DNA from: Leptodactylus fallax
Taxonomy: Eukaryota > Chordata > Amphibia > Anura > Leptodactylidae
Length of the DNA stretch: 64,000 nucleotides
Assembly: GCA_947044405.1 (NCBI GenBank)
Contig: CAMRHE010000011.1
Location: 3,526,501 to 3,590,500, forward strand
Direction: 5' to 3'
Below are positions 22,091 to 33,965 of this stretch, in pieces. Each line of letters opens with the position of its first letter. The stretch's first letter is position 1. The position numbers were made by a program, and so were the translations under genes. The notes beneath the pieces were generated by a model that was not told the DNA's origin, searched no databases, and was given only the letters and a program-made list of their open reading frames with translations.

Positions 22091-23156
22091 TGCTACAAGA
22101 GGACGTAAAAGGGCTTCCCTTGCTGTCCTATAAAAATGCTCTCAGAGACTACTTTTGGGTAGTGTACCTTATCATGAGATAACACTGACTGCTGGACATG
22201 CCTCTATGACACATTCAAAGACACTTTTCACAGTTCACAGATTTTAAAAGGGGGAGGATTGTTGGGCTAAGAGAAGCAGGATGGTTGTTTTGACAAACAG
22301 CTCACCAACTAGGCTGTTCTGACCTTGTTAGGAGGAATTGGGAGCAGTGCTTACATTGTGGCAAACACACAAGGTGAATAGACTCCAGATAGCCCAGGCA
22401 GACCACCAGTAGAGTGGATTTGTTAATCCACTGGCATGCATGAGCAATTTCACAGACTTCCAGACACAGGTGGCACCTTCAATACAAACCCCTGTCTCCG
22501 CCTATACCATTGTCAGGCACTTAGTAGGAGGAAATTTGGTGTCACTGTGCCCTTTACATCATTAATAGCCTGCCACTGTTACCCTCATTTGTAGTGGTGT
22601 CGTGAACAAGAAACCTGTACTAGAAAGCTACGGCTTGGAACTATGTTGTCTTTACTGATGTATCCAGGATCTCTTTCGGATCTGATGGCAGTCAGCTACA
22701 AGTATGGAGCCTTCTGCTAAGCAATGCTACCTTTGTTATACAATTGCCCAATTGCTGGTGTGATTATCTGGGGAACCATCATTTACCCTAGTGGTAACTA
22801 GAGATGGATGAACCTCTCAAGATTTCTTTTGTTTCAGGTAGCTCGGGACCAAGATTTGTTTCAGGTCGAATAAGTTCAGTACAAAACACATCTTAAATTG
22901 GCTTAAAGCATAGTGTAGAACACTCTTAGAGCTCTTAAGAACCTATCTATCCAATTTCTAGCTCTCTAAGGCAAACACAGCCGAAGTTATATCAAAGAGA
23001 AAGCAACATGTATGTCTTTGGAAAAACAGATGGTAAGCAGTGAATACAAACTCCAACTTTAACCATGCACTGTGCAGAAACTTGCTTTTACGCATTTTAA
23101 CATTTAAAACGCTCTAAAATCTTACCCTTTATGAGGGAAAAGGTGGTTGCCTGTGG
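22091..23156. other. No supported gene; TAGAGATG end near 22799
   Basis: ACTAGAGATGGATGAACCTC at 22797-22817 looks like one end of a TAGAGATG-type element; its inverted counterpart (GAGGTTCACCCATCTCTAG) is at 39040-39060, a separate copy. The rest is unassigned. Confidence 0.3.
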
Positions 23157-24115
23157 GTTTTTTTTAACATTAAAGATTTTTATTAAAGTTTTCAAAGTAA
23201 TTTACAACAGAAAGGTATACGACAGCATAAGAGAGGGGTCAGTGTATGGGGGAGGAAAGGTGATACAAATGAAAAGGGGATGTAGGAACATCTCAGGTGG
23301 GGGGTGTAAGGCTCTGTCGCATACAAGGAAGAAAAAAACAAGTAAGATAGTAAACCATAAAATGTCATAACATAAAGGAGTGCAAGCAATAATCTATGAG
23401 TGGAGAAACGGGGGAGGGGTGGTTCACAAGGGTGACTTGGGGAATCCTGAGAGACATAGTAGAAGGAATGTGATGGACGGGACTAGCTAGGCAGAGGGGC
23501 TGAGAAGGACGATTGAAAGACGGAGGAGTAGAAGGAGTTCCAAAGGAGCCACACTTGTTGGTGAGCTCTGTTTGGCCTAAATTCCATGACCAGGTCCTCC
23601 ATTCGTCGGATGTACAAGAGCTTCTGTAGCCAGGAGGCCATGGATGGAGTTGATGTAGACTTCCATATCCTAGGGATGATGGACCTGGCAGCTATGAACA
23701 TGAAACCTATGAGTTTACGTGTGTGTGTCTTAAGTTTGCTGGGGAAGATGGAGAGTGGGAGGGTAGCCGATTCGTCGTTCAGGTCAACCCTGGTAGCTGT
23801 CCTAATAATTTTACGGACCTTATGCCAAAAAGGATGTAAAAGGGGACAGTTCCACCAAATGTGCAACATCATACCTCTGCCTGTACCACGTCTCCAACAA
23901 CGGTCTGCAGTAGAGGGGAAAATCTCATGAAGGACAGAGGGTACTCTGTACCAACATGAGAGGATTTTGTAGTTAGTTTCCTGGGCTTTACACAATATTG
24001 AGAATTTGTGGCTCAAACGGAAGGCATAGAGCCACACATCTGGCGGAAGCGTCACACCCAATTCCCTCTGCCACCCTTCCGTGAAGGCCGGGATGGGGTC
24101 ATCAGTAGAGGATCA
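23157..24115 (-). mobile_element. L1-like LINE, 5'-truncated
   Basis: The minus-strand 3' end is an A tract (plus-strand T run at 23157-23166) preceded by CTTTAATAAAAATC, a polyadenylation-like tail also seen at 1320-1352. Upstream on the minus strand lie a short 3' region and the C-terminus of ORF2. The 5' end is lost around 24060-24120. Confidence 0.75.
23483..24061 (-). pseudogene. L1-type ORF2 C-terminal fragment
   Basis: A 192-codon open stretch encodes the region downstream of reverse transcriptase in L1/Tx1-type LINEs. The cysteine/histidine-rich block CWRRGTGRGMMLHIWWNC is the typical C-terminal zinc-knuckle-like segment, followed by FWHKV and IPRIWKS. Endonuclease and reverse transcriptase domains are absent, so this is a dead truncated copy. 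The domain assignment rests on recognition of this block only. Confidence 0.75.
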
Positions 24116-24399
24116 ACACCGGGTGTAGTAGCAGGGATTGGGAGGTACAGAGTCTTTCAAACTGTGTCAGCAGTCTATGGAGGTTGTGCATGTCTTATGA
24201 AGGCAGCATGTACCCAAGACCTGATGCGTGACGTCCTGTCTGACCAGTGGCATTTAGAAAGCCATGGTAGAGCTGTGAGCCAAAGGGAGCACAGAGACCT
24301 CTCAAGGGCAACAGAGCTTGGTTGTTGAAGAATGATGCCAGTCTAAAATACCTATAAATCGTAGCCACATAGAATCTGCGGTAAATCAATACCAATACT

Positions 24400-25412
24400 T
24401 AGTTTTTTTTATACCAACACTGTGACACTGTAGCACTGGTGGACCAGGCTGCAGAACATGTTTGGCTGAGTGGTGGCAGTGGTGGTAGCTGTGGCAGCAT
24501 GTGTGGTAGTGCAGAAGGGCTTAATATGATGGAAAAGGACATGTCTGGCTGAGTGGTGGCAGTATTGGTAACTGTGGCAACATTTTGTGGCAGTACGGCA
24601 GGGTGTAATATGATTAACCAGGTCGCACCATATGTCTGCCTGAGTGGTGGTAGCTGTGGCAACATGTGTGGCAGTTAAGCAGGGCATAACATGATGGAAA
24701 AGGCCGCAGGACATGTCTGTCTGGATGATGGCAGTGGTGGTAGCTGTTTAGGAGTAGCATCCAGCATCAGCAGCAGTACAGTAAATGGATGATGATGATA
24801 AAGGGAGATGGTGACACCACTATTCGGAGGCATCAGCTGAAGGTGTTTGAAAATCCTCATGGATTCATGCCTGATTCATTTTGACAAAAGTAATTTTTTC
24901 CACTCTACCTATGGACCATTTCATTCTTTTAGGTATTACAATGCGACCAACAAGATACTGTAAAACTCTCATAGAAAACTGGGCCAGCTCCTTCCACTGC
25001 TCTAACCTATTGGCCCAGAATTCCAGGGGATCAGTTATCTGCTTGAATATAGATGCACTCTAGGTATGACTGTACCTGCTGGTGCAGTCAGTGGGTCTCA
25101 GTTAATTGTTGTAGTTCTGCTTGGCCCAGATACTATACTGGGCCTGGCTGCCGCTGCTTTTAATCCTCCTGACAGTTGTGGCACTGGCAAATGAGGTGGA
25201 GTGCTGGTTGAGTGAGGTGGACTGGGAGCGGGCAAAGACCATCTGGATATATGTTCAACTGGCAGTTGCAGTGGTCTCCATAAAAGCTGCGGCAAGCTGG
25301 GTATACAGTCTATTCTGATAATATTCTAATTTTCTCATTTCTCATTGTTTTTATAGTGAGGGTCTAAGAGCTCTGCCATCCAGTACTCATCCCTCTGTTT
25401 GATGCTAATAAT
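24400..25412 (-). mobile_element. Old hAT-family relic, distal part
   Basis: This stretch is homologous to 48600-49465 (shared CCAGCTCCTTCCACTGCTCT, TAACCTATTGGCCCAGAATTCC and GATAATATTCTAATTTT-like blocks). It is interrupted at 25412 by the younger hAT and continues at 29641. A few GTGGTGGCAG-type repeats fill 24440-24760. The hydrophobic ORF at 25121-25318 is a chance frame across the relic. Confidence 0.6.
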
Positions 25413-25929
25413 TAGAGATGAGCGAATCAATTCTGCAGAAGTGGAATTCGATATGAATTTCAGGAAATCTTCGATTAGCCACGATTCCGGATTTCCTCAC
25501 GCTTCGATGCATCGAATCGCATTTAAAAAAAAAAAACATTTAAAATGGCTGCCGCACATGTTAGGACAAGGGGGAAGGGACTCTGGGAGCGCAGGATCAC
25601 CCACAATGCCAAACGTGCAGCTAATCAGCAGCCAGCAGGACCTGTGATGTCACAGCCCTATAAAAACCCTCGGCCATTTTAGGTACAGTCATTCCACATC
25701 GCTCTTACTGTAGGGACAGACGTTGGCAGGAGCTAGGGAAAGTCTTAGAAAACATATAGAAGTTCAGGGAAAGAGGCTGAGCCCTAGAACTGTAGGGAAA
25801 GCATAGGGAGGAATTGAGAGAAGAATTTGGGGTGGTTGCAGGCTCATTTAAAGCAAGAATTTGCAGAATAATTCACATTGCAGCACTCACTGCTGCTCAT
25901 TACTCATATCTGTGTCATCAAGGTGGAAC

Positions 25930-26260
25930 ACAACAAGCCTTTTGCAGTGCAGTGCAGCAGAAAAAAAAATTGAAATATCATACACTAATATCTGCACGTA
26001 TCTGTAAAAGAAGCCTTTTTAAATGCCTTTATTATAAGGGGCTTATTCACTGTTCTTACAAGGCATAACATAATTCAGTACTATTGTGCCAAAGCCATAT
26101 CTGCACGTATCTGTAAAAAAAATACTTTTTAAAGGCATTTATTATAAGGGGCTTATTCACTGTTCTTACAAGGCATAACATTATTCAGTACTATTGTGCC
26201 AAAGAAAACTGAATTATCATCCTATAATATCTGCACTTATCTGTAATAAAGGCCTTTAAC
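25930..26260. repeat. ~130-bp tandem duplication
   Basis: GGGGCTTATTCACTGTTCTT with ACAAGGCATAACATAATTCAG appears at 26038 and again at 26150. Flanking ATATCTGCACGTATCTGTAA is also repeated. Two copies plus a partial third. Confidence 0.7.
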
Positions 26261-26277
26261 GTAGGGAAAGACATAAC

Positions 26278-26800
26278 GACCATATTCGCCATTTTGTTAC
26301 CAGTATAAACTTGCAGGCAATATTTAAAAACAGTATTGTCAATAAAAATTCAATAATTCAATAATTCTTAGCGGTTATCACTTATTTAAAGGTCTTTATT
26401 AGTGTCAAAACACATAAAAAGGACCATATTCGCCATGTTGTTACCAGTATAAAGTTGCAAGCCATTTTTCAATACAGTATTGTCAATATTAATTCAATAA
26501 TTCAATAATTATTAGCGGTTATCACTTATTTAAAGGTCTTTTTTAGTGTCAAAACACATAAAAAGGACCATATTCGCCATTTTGTTACCAGTATAAAGTT
26601 GCAGGCAATATTTTAAAACAGTATTGCCAATAAAAATTCAATAATTCAATAATTCTAAGCAGTTATCACTTATTTAAAGGTCTTTTATTAGTGTCAAAAC
26701 ACATAAAAAGGACCATATTCACCATTTTGTTACCAGTATAAAGTTGCTGGCAATTTATAAATAGTATTGTCAATAATTCAATAATTCTGAGCCACAAATC
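26278..26800. repeat. ~145-bp tandem repeat, 3.5 units
   Basis: Units start at GGACCATATTCGCCATTTTG (about 26279, 26422, 26567 and 26711). They contain CAATAATTCAATAATTC and TATTTAAAGGTCTTT. They lie upstream of the transposase, where subterminal repeats are common in hAT elements. Confidence 0.85.
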
Positions 26801-26925
26801 TCTGCCTTTATCACGCTTTTTTTATTGGTGTTCATTAGTGGGTGAAGAAATAAGGGGCATAATTGCCATTCTCTTCAAAGTAGAAAATAACAGGCCTTTA
26901 CAATCAAGTTTTTTCATCGAACAGT

Positions 26926-28560
26926 ATGTCAGACAGAGAAGCGAGAGGCCATGCACAGGGAAGGGCCACAGGCCTAAATGTTTCTGGCGCAGGCACAGGT
27001 CACAGCAGAGTAAGGGGGCGTGGCAGCAGGGGTCATTTACAGAGACCTGAGCTCCCAGTGTCAAGTAGTGGTCGTGTCTTGACCAGCAACCCAAGGATTG
27101 TAGACTGGTTGATTCGGTCATCCAATTCATCCCAAGTCACATCAGACACACCCAGCCAAGAGTCTGTGGGTTCGTCAGACACAACCCTTAGTTGGCATGG
27201 CCCGGCAGCAGGCCCTGTTCCCTCACCTGTCTTCAACCTGCCTCTGTTCTTTTCTGTTCCCTCAGCTAGAGAACTACTCTATGCTGTGAGCTCAGATCCG
27301 CTGTACAGTGAGGAGGAGGTACTAGAGGACAGTCAGAAGCTACTGCCCAGCCAAGATGTGGAGGAGACATCCGCGCTTCCTGCGGTAGGCAGGCAAGTAG
27401 TGATGAGGAGCGTGGCATGGGAGCTGGTGTTGAGGAGGACATCAGTGACCTGCAGACAGTAGTGGATGACGATGTAGCCGATCGTAATTGGGAGCTGGGT
27501 GACGAAGAGGCCTCATCGTCATCAGGAGAAGAGGGTTGCAGCTTGCGCACGAGGCATCGGGGGAGTCAGCAGGGTGGCAGCAGTGTGAGGTCGGGAGCTA
27601 AACGTGCCCGGGGTAGACCACCCGCTTCGCAGCAGCCTACTTGCCCGGAAAGCAGTGGTGCAGAGGTTCACAGAGGAAGTGGTGGTAGCAGTCAGTTATT
27701 GCGGAGTGTTGGGGGTAAAATCACCTACTCGGCAGTGTGGCAGTTTTTTGTAAAGCTGCCGGGGGAGGTGAACATGGCCATATGTTCAATCTGTGGGCAG
27801 AAGGTGAAGCGTGGCCAAGGTGTCAATGTTGGCACCACAGCTCTGCGCCAACATATGCAGCGTCACCATAAATTGGCCTGAGAGAGCTGTGGCTCCAATG
27901 TGGTGGTCCAGCCTGTCGCAGCAACCGCTGCATCACCCAGTGGCACGCACCCCATTTCAGGCAGTCAAGGCTCCACCACCTCAGCTGAAGGAAGCTGTGT
28001 GTCCTTCCCATCATCTGCTGGTCATGATGCTCCTGCTCCTCCTCCTCCTCCTAGTCAGTCATTGCGTCAGCAATCGATCACAGAATCTATATCTAAGAGA
28101 CAACAGTATGCGTGCACTCATCCAACAGTCCAAGTTGATGGTGCTGCAGTCCCTCCCTTTCCACTTGGTGGACTCTGAAAATTTCAGAGACAGGTGGCTT
28201 GCACCAAGCCGAGATAGAGAGTACCAAGCCGTCATTTCTTTGCCAAGAAGGCAGTACCAGCCCTGCACAAATATGTAGAAGAGAAGGTGGGCCAGTCCTT
28301 GAGCCTGTCGGTGTCTGCCAAAGTGCACGGCAGCACCGACGTGTGGAGCTGTAACTACGGTCAAGGACAATATATGTCATTTACGGCCCACTGGGTTAAT
28401 GTGGTGCCTGCCCAGACACACCAGCAACTTGGACAGTGGACGCAGCTTCTGCCTCCACGTTCTCATGCCGTTGGTCCTGCTACAATGTCCGCCTCAATCT
28501 CCACTGTCTCCTCAGTCTCCACTGCAGGAACAATTCCCAGTTCTCCTCCAGCATACCACA
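26926..28560 (+). pseudogene. hAT transposase with BED zinc finger, broken
   Basis: Read across frames in order: a low-complexity leader (from SDREARGHAQGRATG); a BED zinc finger at 27745-27875 with VWQFF, CSICG and a paired H (QHMQRHH); a serine/proline-rich linker; a segment RQQSITESISKRQQYACTHP; LPFHLVDSENFRDRW; then VHGSTDVWSCNYGQGQYM. The aspartate in STDVW (about 28337) corresponds to the first catalytic residue of hAT transposases. Lesions: frame change near 27400, in-frame TGA at 27879-27881, and frame changes near 28140 and 28230. The remaining catalytic and dimerisation regions are missing; a minisatellite follows. Domain identity is secure, activity excluded. Confidence 0.8.
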
Positions 28561-28629
28561 TGTGCAGGGCACAGCGGTGTCACACTGTTCTACACCTTGT
28601 TTGCCTGGGCGAACAAAGTCACACAGGGG

Positions 28630-29110
28630 ATCAGCTGGGTCACTGTATGTCCTCCTCATGCTGCTTCCACTGGGTCACTCTGTGTACTCCTCATGCCGGT
28701 GCCACTGGGTCACTGTATGCCCTACTCATGCCGCAGCGACTGGGTCACTGTATGCCCAACTCATGCTGCTGCCACTGGGTCACTGTATGCCCTCCTCATG
28801 CCACTGCCACTGGGTCACTGTTTGGCCTCCTCATGCTGCTGCCACTGGATCACTGTATGGCAGCCTCATGCTGTTGCCACCGGGTCACTGTATGGCCTCC
28901 TCATGCTGCAGCCACTGAGTCTCTGTATGCCCTCCTCATGCCGCAGCCACTAGGTCATGGATGCCCTCTTAAGGCTGCTACTACCTCCTCCTCTGCCACT
29001 GGGTTACTGTATGCCCTCCTCATGCCACAGTCACTGCTGGGTCACTGTATGTCCTCCTAATGCAACTACCACTGGGGCACTGTATGGCCTCCTCATGCTG
29101 CTACCATCTC
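28630..29110. repeat. ~35-36-bp minisatellite (about 13 units)
   Basis: Units GGGTCACTGTATGCCCTCC plus TCATGCTGCTGCCACT. The absence of stops makes long ORFs in all three plus frames (28287-29060, 28399-28953, 28436-28918); only their first parts hold transposase sequence. Confidence 0.9.
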
Positions 29111-29640
29111 CACATTATGTCGCCTTGCCACTCTGTGGTTTAATGATGCTGCTGCCAACTCCACATTATGTAACCTTACCACTCTGTAGACATATATGTG
29201 GAATCGACAGACGACGGTGTAAAAGGAGTGCACTCTTTCACTCTACAGTAGGATGTTGGGTCTCTGCATGATTCTTTCTACCTGGCACTAACATGGACCT
29301 GTAAGGCTGGGTTCACACTTGAGTTTGATGGTCAGTTTTGGCCACGTAACTGTCCTAATTAGTGAAGTGTGCATCGATTCTAAGAGCGACACCTGTCATG
29401 TGCGTGTTATTCGGACCCACAGTATTGTTTGACTACCACAGTAGACTCCCTATGCGTGTTACTGCAAGGCACAGTGTTCTACTCCACTATACAGGTTCTC
29501 TGAAGCTCTGAAGCTAGGAAATAGGTATTTTTTAGCGATATTCGGTGCGAAGTAATTCAGATCGAAGCAAATTTTTTTGGAACTTTGAATAGAAGTGCCA
29601 ATTCGAACTTTTGAGAAATTCGCTCATCTCTACTAATAAT

Positions 29641-30990
29641 ATGCTTGTCAGTGTGTAAGCCTGCCATGCCTGTCAAGATTGCCAATGTAAGCGTGGACCC
29701 AGGGGCCTACCATGGTTGGTGTTCTTGGCCAGTGTGGATCATCATCATCGTCATCATAATCCTCCTTCTATTCCTTTTCTTCCAGTCTAGGGGTCCCAGT
29801 TCCTCTACTCCACAATAATGACCCTGACCCGTATCCTTATCCTCCTCCATTAACATTGGGCGATGACATTGGTTAAGAGGTGGAAACTTTTCCTCCTCTT
29901 CCATCCCTTGTTGCATGAGTGTAAGGGGTTCCTGTAAGATATACTGTACAGTAGAGGGATCACATGTCTGATGCTGCAGTCATCCCTGCTGACAAATTTG
30001 GTGTGCTTATCTAATGGCTTGAGAAGCCAGCACACTTCCCTCATGTGCCACCAATAATGTATCCCTGTGGTCTGCTGCATGCAATAATCGTTCATTGCCT
30101 TCTGCTGCTCACACAGATGCTCCAGCATGTTTAAGGTGGAGTTCCTCCAAGTTGGAATGTTGCTGTAAGAACAGCTGAAATCCACAGAGATAAATCTGGT
30201 CATGAGGAGCACCTCTATACAGGTTAATAAAACCAACCACCAGATTAAGGACATGTGCCATACAAGAGCAATGTGTTACTTATCCAAACTGTAGCCCAGC
30301 AACAATATTTGAGGCATTGTCGCTGGCATTGCTGCCCAGTTGGAGATGGCGAGGAACCATCCAATGGGATAATTGCTGCAGGATACAACAAAGTAGCTTC
30401 TCCTCCGTGTGGCTTCTCTGAAGCAGGCTCATAAATGTAAAACTGCAGCTGCTGCTGCTCAAAACATTGATTCAGTGGACTGTAAAAGCCATGTATTGTT
30501 GTTCTCCATAATTGCTGTCTCATGTGTCTACAGTGGCGTGCTCCTTTCCCTAAAAATAGGTAAATAGACATATCAAAGGAAAGGCCCACCTTCTCCAAAA
30601 CACAGCAATATAAAGCAGGGACAGCTTTCCTAGATAAATAATAGTGGCTAGGTTTCCTCCATCAAAGTTGAGCACATTCCATCAGAAGGAGAAACGTGGA
30701 ATCTACTAAGTGGTACAGCAGCGACTGCACTGCCAGCAGCTTGGCCAGGTGCGAGTTAAATTGCACAACTGGCGGATGATTCGGTGCATATTGCTGTTTC
30801 CTGGCCATACATTCCCTTATGGATGACTGACATTGATGTAGAAGAGGAGTAGGAGAAACAGTTGGTGATGATGATGACAATGATGACCACGTGCTAGGTG
30901 TAGACCTGCCCACAAAGAAGAGAGTGGGGAGGAGAGCAGCCTTGCTCACTTTCCCTGCCAGTGCCACTGCCACTGTCAAGTCTATTTTTA
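29641..30990 (-). pseudogene. Old hAT-family relic, proximal part
   Basis: On the minus strand, 30662-30979 encodes a serine-rich linker and RECMARKQQYAPNHPPVVQF followed by LAKLLAVQSLLYHLVDS. 30245-30598 encodes VGLSFDMSIYL and RTTIHGFYSPLNQCFEQQQ. These mirror the order in the younger hAT (SKRQQYACTHP, then LPFHLVDSEN, then STDVW...YMSFTAHWVN), so this is a related but much older hAT copy. Further blocks run to 29641. The relic continues beyond the inserted element at 25412-24400. Frames are broken throughout. Homologues: 48600-51390 (-) and 38360-38800 (+). Confidence 0.65.
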
Positions 30991-31230
30991 CAAATACTAT
31001 AGTCCAAACATATATTATCTTGTATTTATGCTAGAGGTGGCTCAACAGGATACAAGAACTTCCTTTCAATTGTATAGTTTTTCCCAATAAACATACCCTT
31101 TTGTCTTAATACTGTAATCTCTTACATATATTATCATTACATTCTCACATATAAAGTTTAATTCTCTACTTAAAACTCCTTCTTGGTGCAATTATCTTTT
31201 ATCAATGGTTGTGTGGGTGTATAAATGGAT
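30991..31230. other. No supported gene
   Basis: Short AT-rich spacer before the GATA microsatellite. Confidence 0.3.
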
Positions 31231-31231
31231 C

Positions 31232-31271
<40 letters not shown>
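31231..31271. repeat. (GATA)n microsatellite
   Basis: About ten GATA units at the left border of the Penelope-like element. A matching tract lies at the right border (35728-35767). Confidence 0.9.
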
Positions 31272-31272
<1 letters not shown>

Positions 31273-32039
31273 AGAGAATGGACAGCTCTCCAAAATTCAA
31301 ATATCAAAAAGGTGAAGATTTATTCCATAGCAGCAACGTTTCGGTCCCAAATATGGTGGACCTTTCTCAAGCAGTAACACAGTGAAGAATGTGCAAACTT
31401 TTATAGTGTAAGACAAGTCACTCCCTTCATTAATTCTAATCAATAAATCATTAATCAAAATATGTCAAAAAAGTGATAAAAAAGCTAAGTGTAAGATGTA
31501 TAAAATGCAAGAACACCATAAGTATATATATGAAACAACTGTGATCCATAATACATATAATAAATACAATCAAAAGTGTATAAAACAATACATATATATC
31601 ATCAATCAATTATAGACACACAAGTGTATAGCATAAATAGTGATTATAGTACCGCCTGTCTATATTTAAAATGCATCTGTTACAGATAAATAAAGTGCTG
31701 TAAGATTAAAACACTCACCCCCATTACAAATAATGCCATTACCACGCTAATCAGCGTGTATAGAGAGGAAGCGAATGTGACCGGAACTATCCCGATTCGC
31801 GCATGCGCAATAAAAAAAATGAAACCAGAGGGTACTGGCAAACTCATTACAAATAGTAATGGCGCACATTGAAACTTCGCGCATGCGCAATGTGAATCCC
31901 ATAGCGCTAGATGGTAATAAACATAAAACCATAATCTCATCACTTATAATTATAAATAGTGGATTAAAATTGGACCCAATGATAAAATAACAATAAAAAA
32001 ACAATAAGAAACAGAAAAAAATATACTGTTCGAGAAAAT

Positions 32040-32803
32040 GTACAATTAGAGAAAATGACTAATAAATTTTTACATGGCTATCCTAAACATGTTCTAGATG
32101 CGAATTGTAAAAAGGCATTGAGTATACCTCGACAGAATTTAATTAAAAGTAGGGTTCAAAGGAATAAAGGGGAACGTATATCAAGTTTCACAAATCATAC
32201 GTCGTCATTGGAGGGTTTTATTGAGTGATCCATCTGGTATACCAGCATTCAGCAATTCTCCATTGTTTTCATACCGACGTACAGCAAATCTTAGGGATAA
32301 ATTGGTTTCTGCTGATGTTGGTTCTTTTAAAACCTTGAAACAAAGTGGTATACTTGGGGTAACTTGTAAGGGTTGCTTCCCTTGCCTTAACTGTGTTAAT
32401 TGTAAGTACATGGTGAAAGGTAATACTTTTACCCATGGAGATAAAGAATATAGTATTCATTTCTACTTAAATTGTAATAGCGATTTTTATCTATTTATTA
32501 AGCTGTCCGTGCAATCTGATAAATATTGGGGAAACCACATTAGATTTAAAAACTAGACTTACACAACATAGATATACCATTTGCAAGAAACATTTAGATC
32601 TTCCAGTTTCACGCCATTTCGCAGAAGCACATCATACGGAGAAGGATTTAAAATTTCGTATAATTGACCATGTTCCTCCCCTACGTAGGGGAGATGATAG
32701 AGTTAGGATTCTTAAAAAGAAAGAGTTAGAGTGGATTTTCTGTTTAAATACTTTACAGCCTAATGGCTTGAATGTTGATTTCAAGTTTGGTGCAGTTATT
32801 TAA
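32040..32803 (+). pseudogene. Penelope-like ORF, C-terminal part with GIY-YIG endonuclease
   Basis: This encodes the segment after reverse transcriptase in Penelope-like elements. HGYPKHVLDANCKKAL and ...HWRVLLSDPSGIPAF lead to RRTANLRDKLVSADV. A cysteine cluster follows (CKGCFPCLNCVNCKYM), then FIYLLSCPC and NIGETTLDLKTRL matching the GIY and YIG halves of the nuclease, VSRHFAEAHH, and the closing WIFCLNTLQPNGLNVDF with a stop at 32801-32803. Two single-base frame changes are visible, near 32198 and in the T run at 32484-32488. The reverse transcriptase itself is absent (5' truncated). Family recognition is by motif order. Confidence 0.8.
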
Positions 32804-33965
32804 TAGGTATCCAGTGTATGAGGTCACGTCTAGTCCAAGATCTTGTCCTCTTGGTGTTAGGCAGGATTAGAAGCTTAGACATAGTGATTTAGAGTTATAT
32901 TTTTTTATATATATAAAAAAATGTTTTTAGAAAAAAACTTTTTTTATGTATTGTTTTCATGCTTTTTTTATTTTATATAGTTATATTATTTTTCTTTTTT
33001 TTCAGAATGAATTGGGACTCTGTTTGGATATACACGGCACATTGGATTGAAAAAACCCCCTCTTTTGATATTATTTATTAATTTTTATTACATTAGTTAT
33101 GATATGTTATATTTTTTATTAAAAAAAATTTTTGTATCTCTGATTATGCCATTATGTTTAAAGATTTTTTAGGGGTTATTTGAATGTGATTGGATTTTCC
33201 CCTCTTCTTTTTTGTTTTTGTATGTGTGGTTATTTTTTGGACTCATTGATTTTTTTATTTTTTATTTTTTTGACTTATTATTTATTATTTATGTTGGTAT
33301 TATTACTCAGGTTTCTTCCCATAGGCCATTTTGTGGTCCATCCTCGGATGACGTGTGGTTTAGTCCATACGTCACTTAAGACGTACCTATTGACACCCTC
33401 TCTTGTTCCCTTGGTGGGGTTACAGATAGAGTGTTAGGTCTGGTTGAAGTAAATATTATATTTGAAGCCATTGGGAGTGCATATTACATTGTACTGTGCA
33501 CAACTACGTGGCAGTTATTTGTTAAAATTTGCTGATTGAGGTTCGTTCACAGTGGGATTGACCCTACAATGTGGCAATTATTATTTTTTATTTTTTTATT
33601 TATTTTTTTGGTTTTTTATTTATATATTTCTATTTATTTTTTTCTTTAAGTATATTTTTTTCTGTTTCTTAATTTTTTTTATTGTTATTTTATCATTGGG
33701 TCCAATTTTAATTCACTATTTATAATTCTAAGTGATGAGATTATGGTTTTATGTTTATTACTATCTAGCGCTGTGGGATTCGCATTACGCATGCGCGAAG
33801 TTTCATTTTGCGCCATTAATATTTATAACGAGTTTGCCAGTACCCTCTGGTTTCATTTTTTTTACTGCGCATGCATGAATCGGGATAGTTCCGGTCACAT
33901 TCACTCCCTCTCTATGCACGCTAATTAGCGTGATAATGGCGTTATTTGTAATGGGGGTGAGTGTT

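Larger units (their letters stand above)
25413..29632 (+). mobile_element. hAT element with BED-type transposase remains
   Basis: Ends TAGAGATGAGCGAA (25413) and TTCGCTCATCTCTA (ends 29632) are perfect 14-bp inverted repeats. The target duplication CTAATAAT is perfect (25405-25412 and 29633-29640). The uninterrupted site survives in the second host copy near 49455-49465 (CATGCTAATAATAAGC). Inside are long 5' tandem repeats, a broken BED-zinc-finger transposase and a 36-bp minisatellite where the rest of the catalytic domain should be. Confidence 0.92.

Noticed and set aside
23131..23370. Plus-strand ORF opposite the L1 tail
   Set aside because: Antisense of the LINE 3' region; no features.
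25121..25318. Hydrophobic 65-aa ORF that looks like a membrane protein
   Set aside because: It lies across a hAT relic; the paralogous stretch at 49155-49330 has stops in that frame.
28287..29060. 257-aa ORF with repeated HCMPSSCCCH
   Set aside because: Only the first ~60 codons are transposase-derived; the rest is the 36-bp minisatellite, open in all plus frames.
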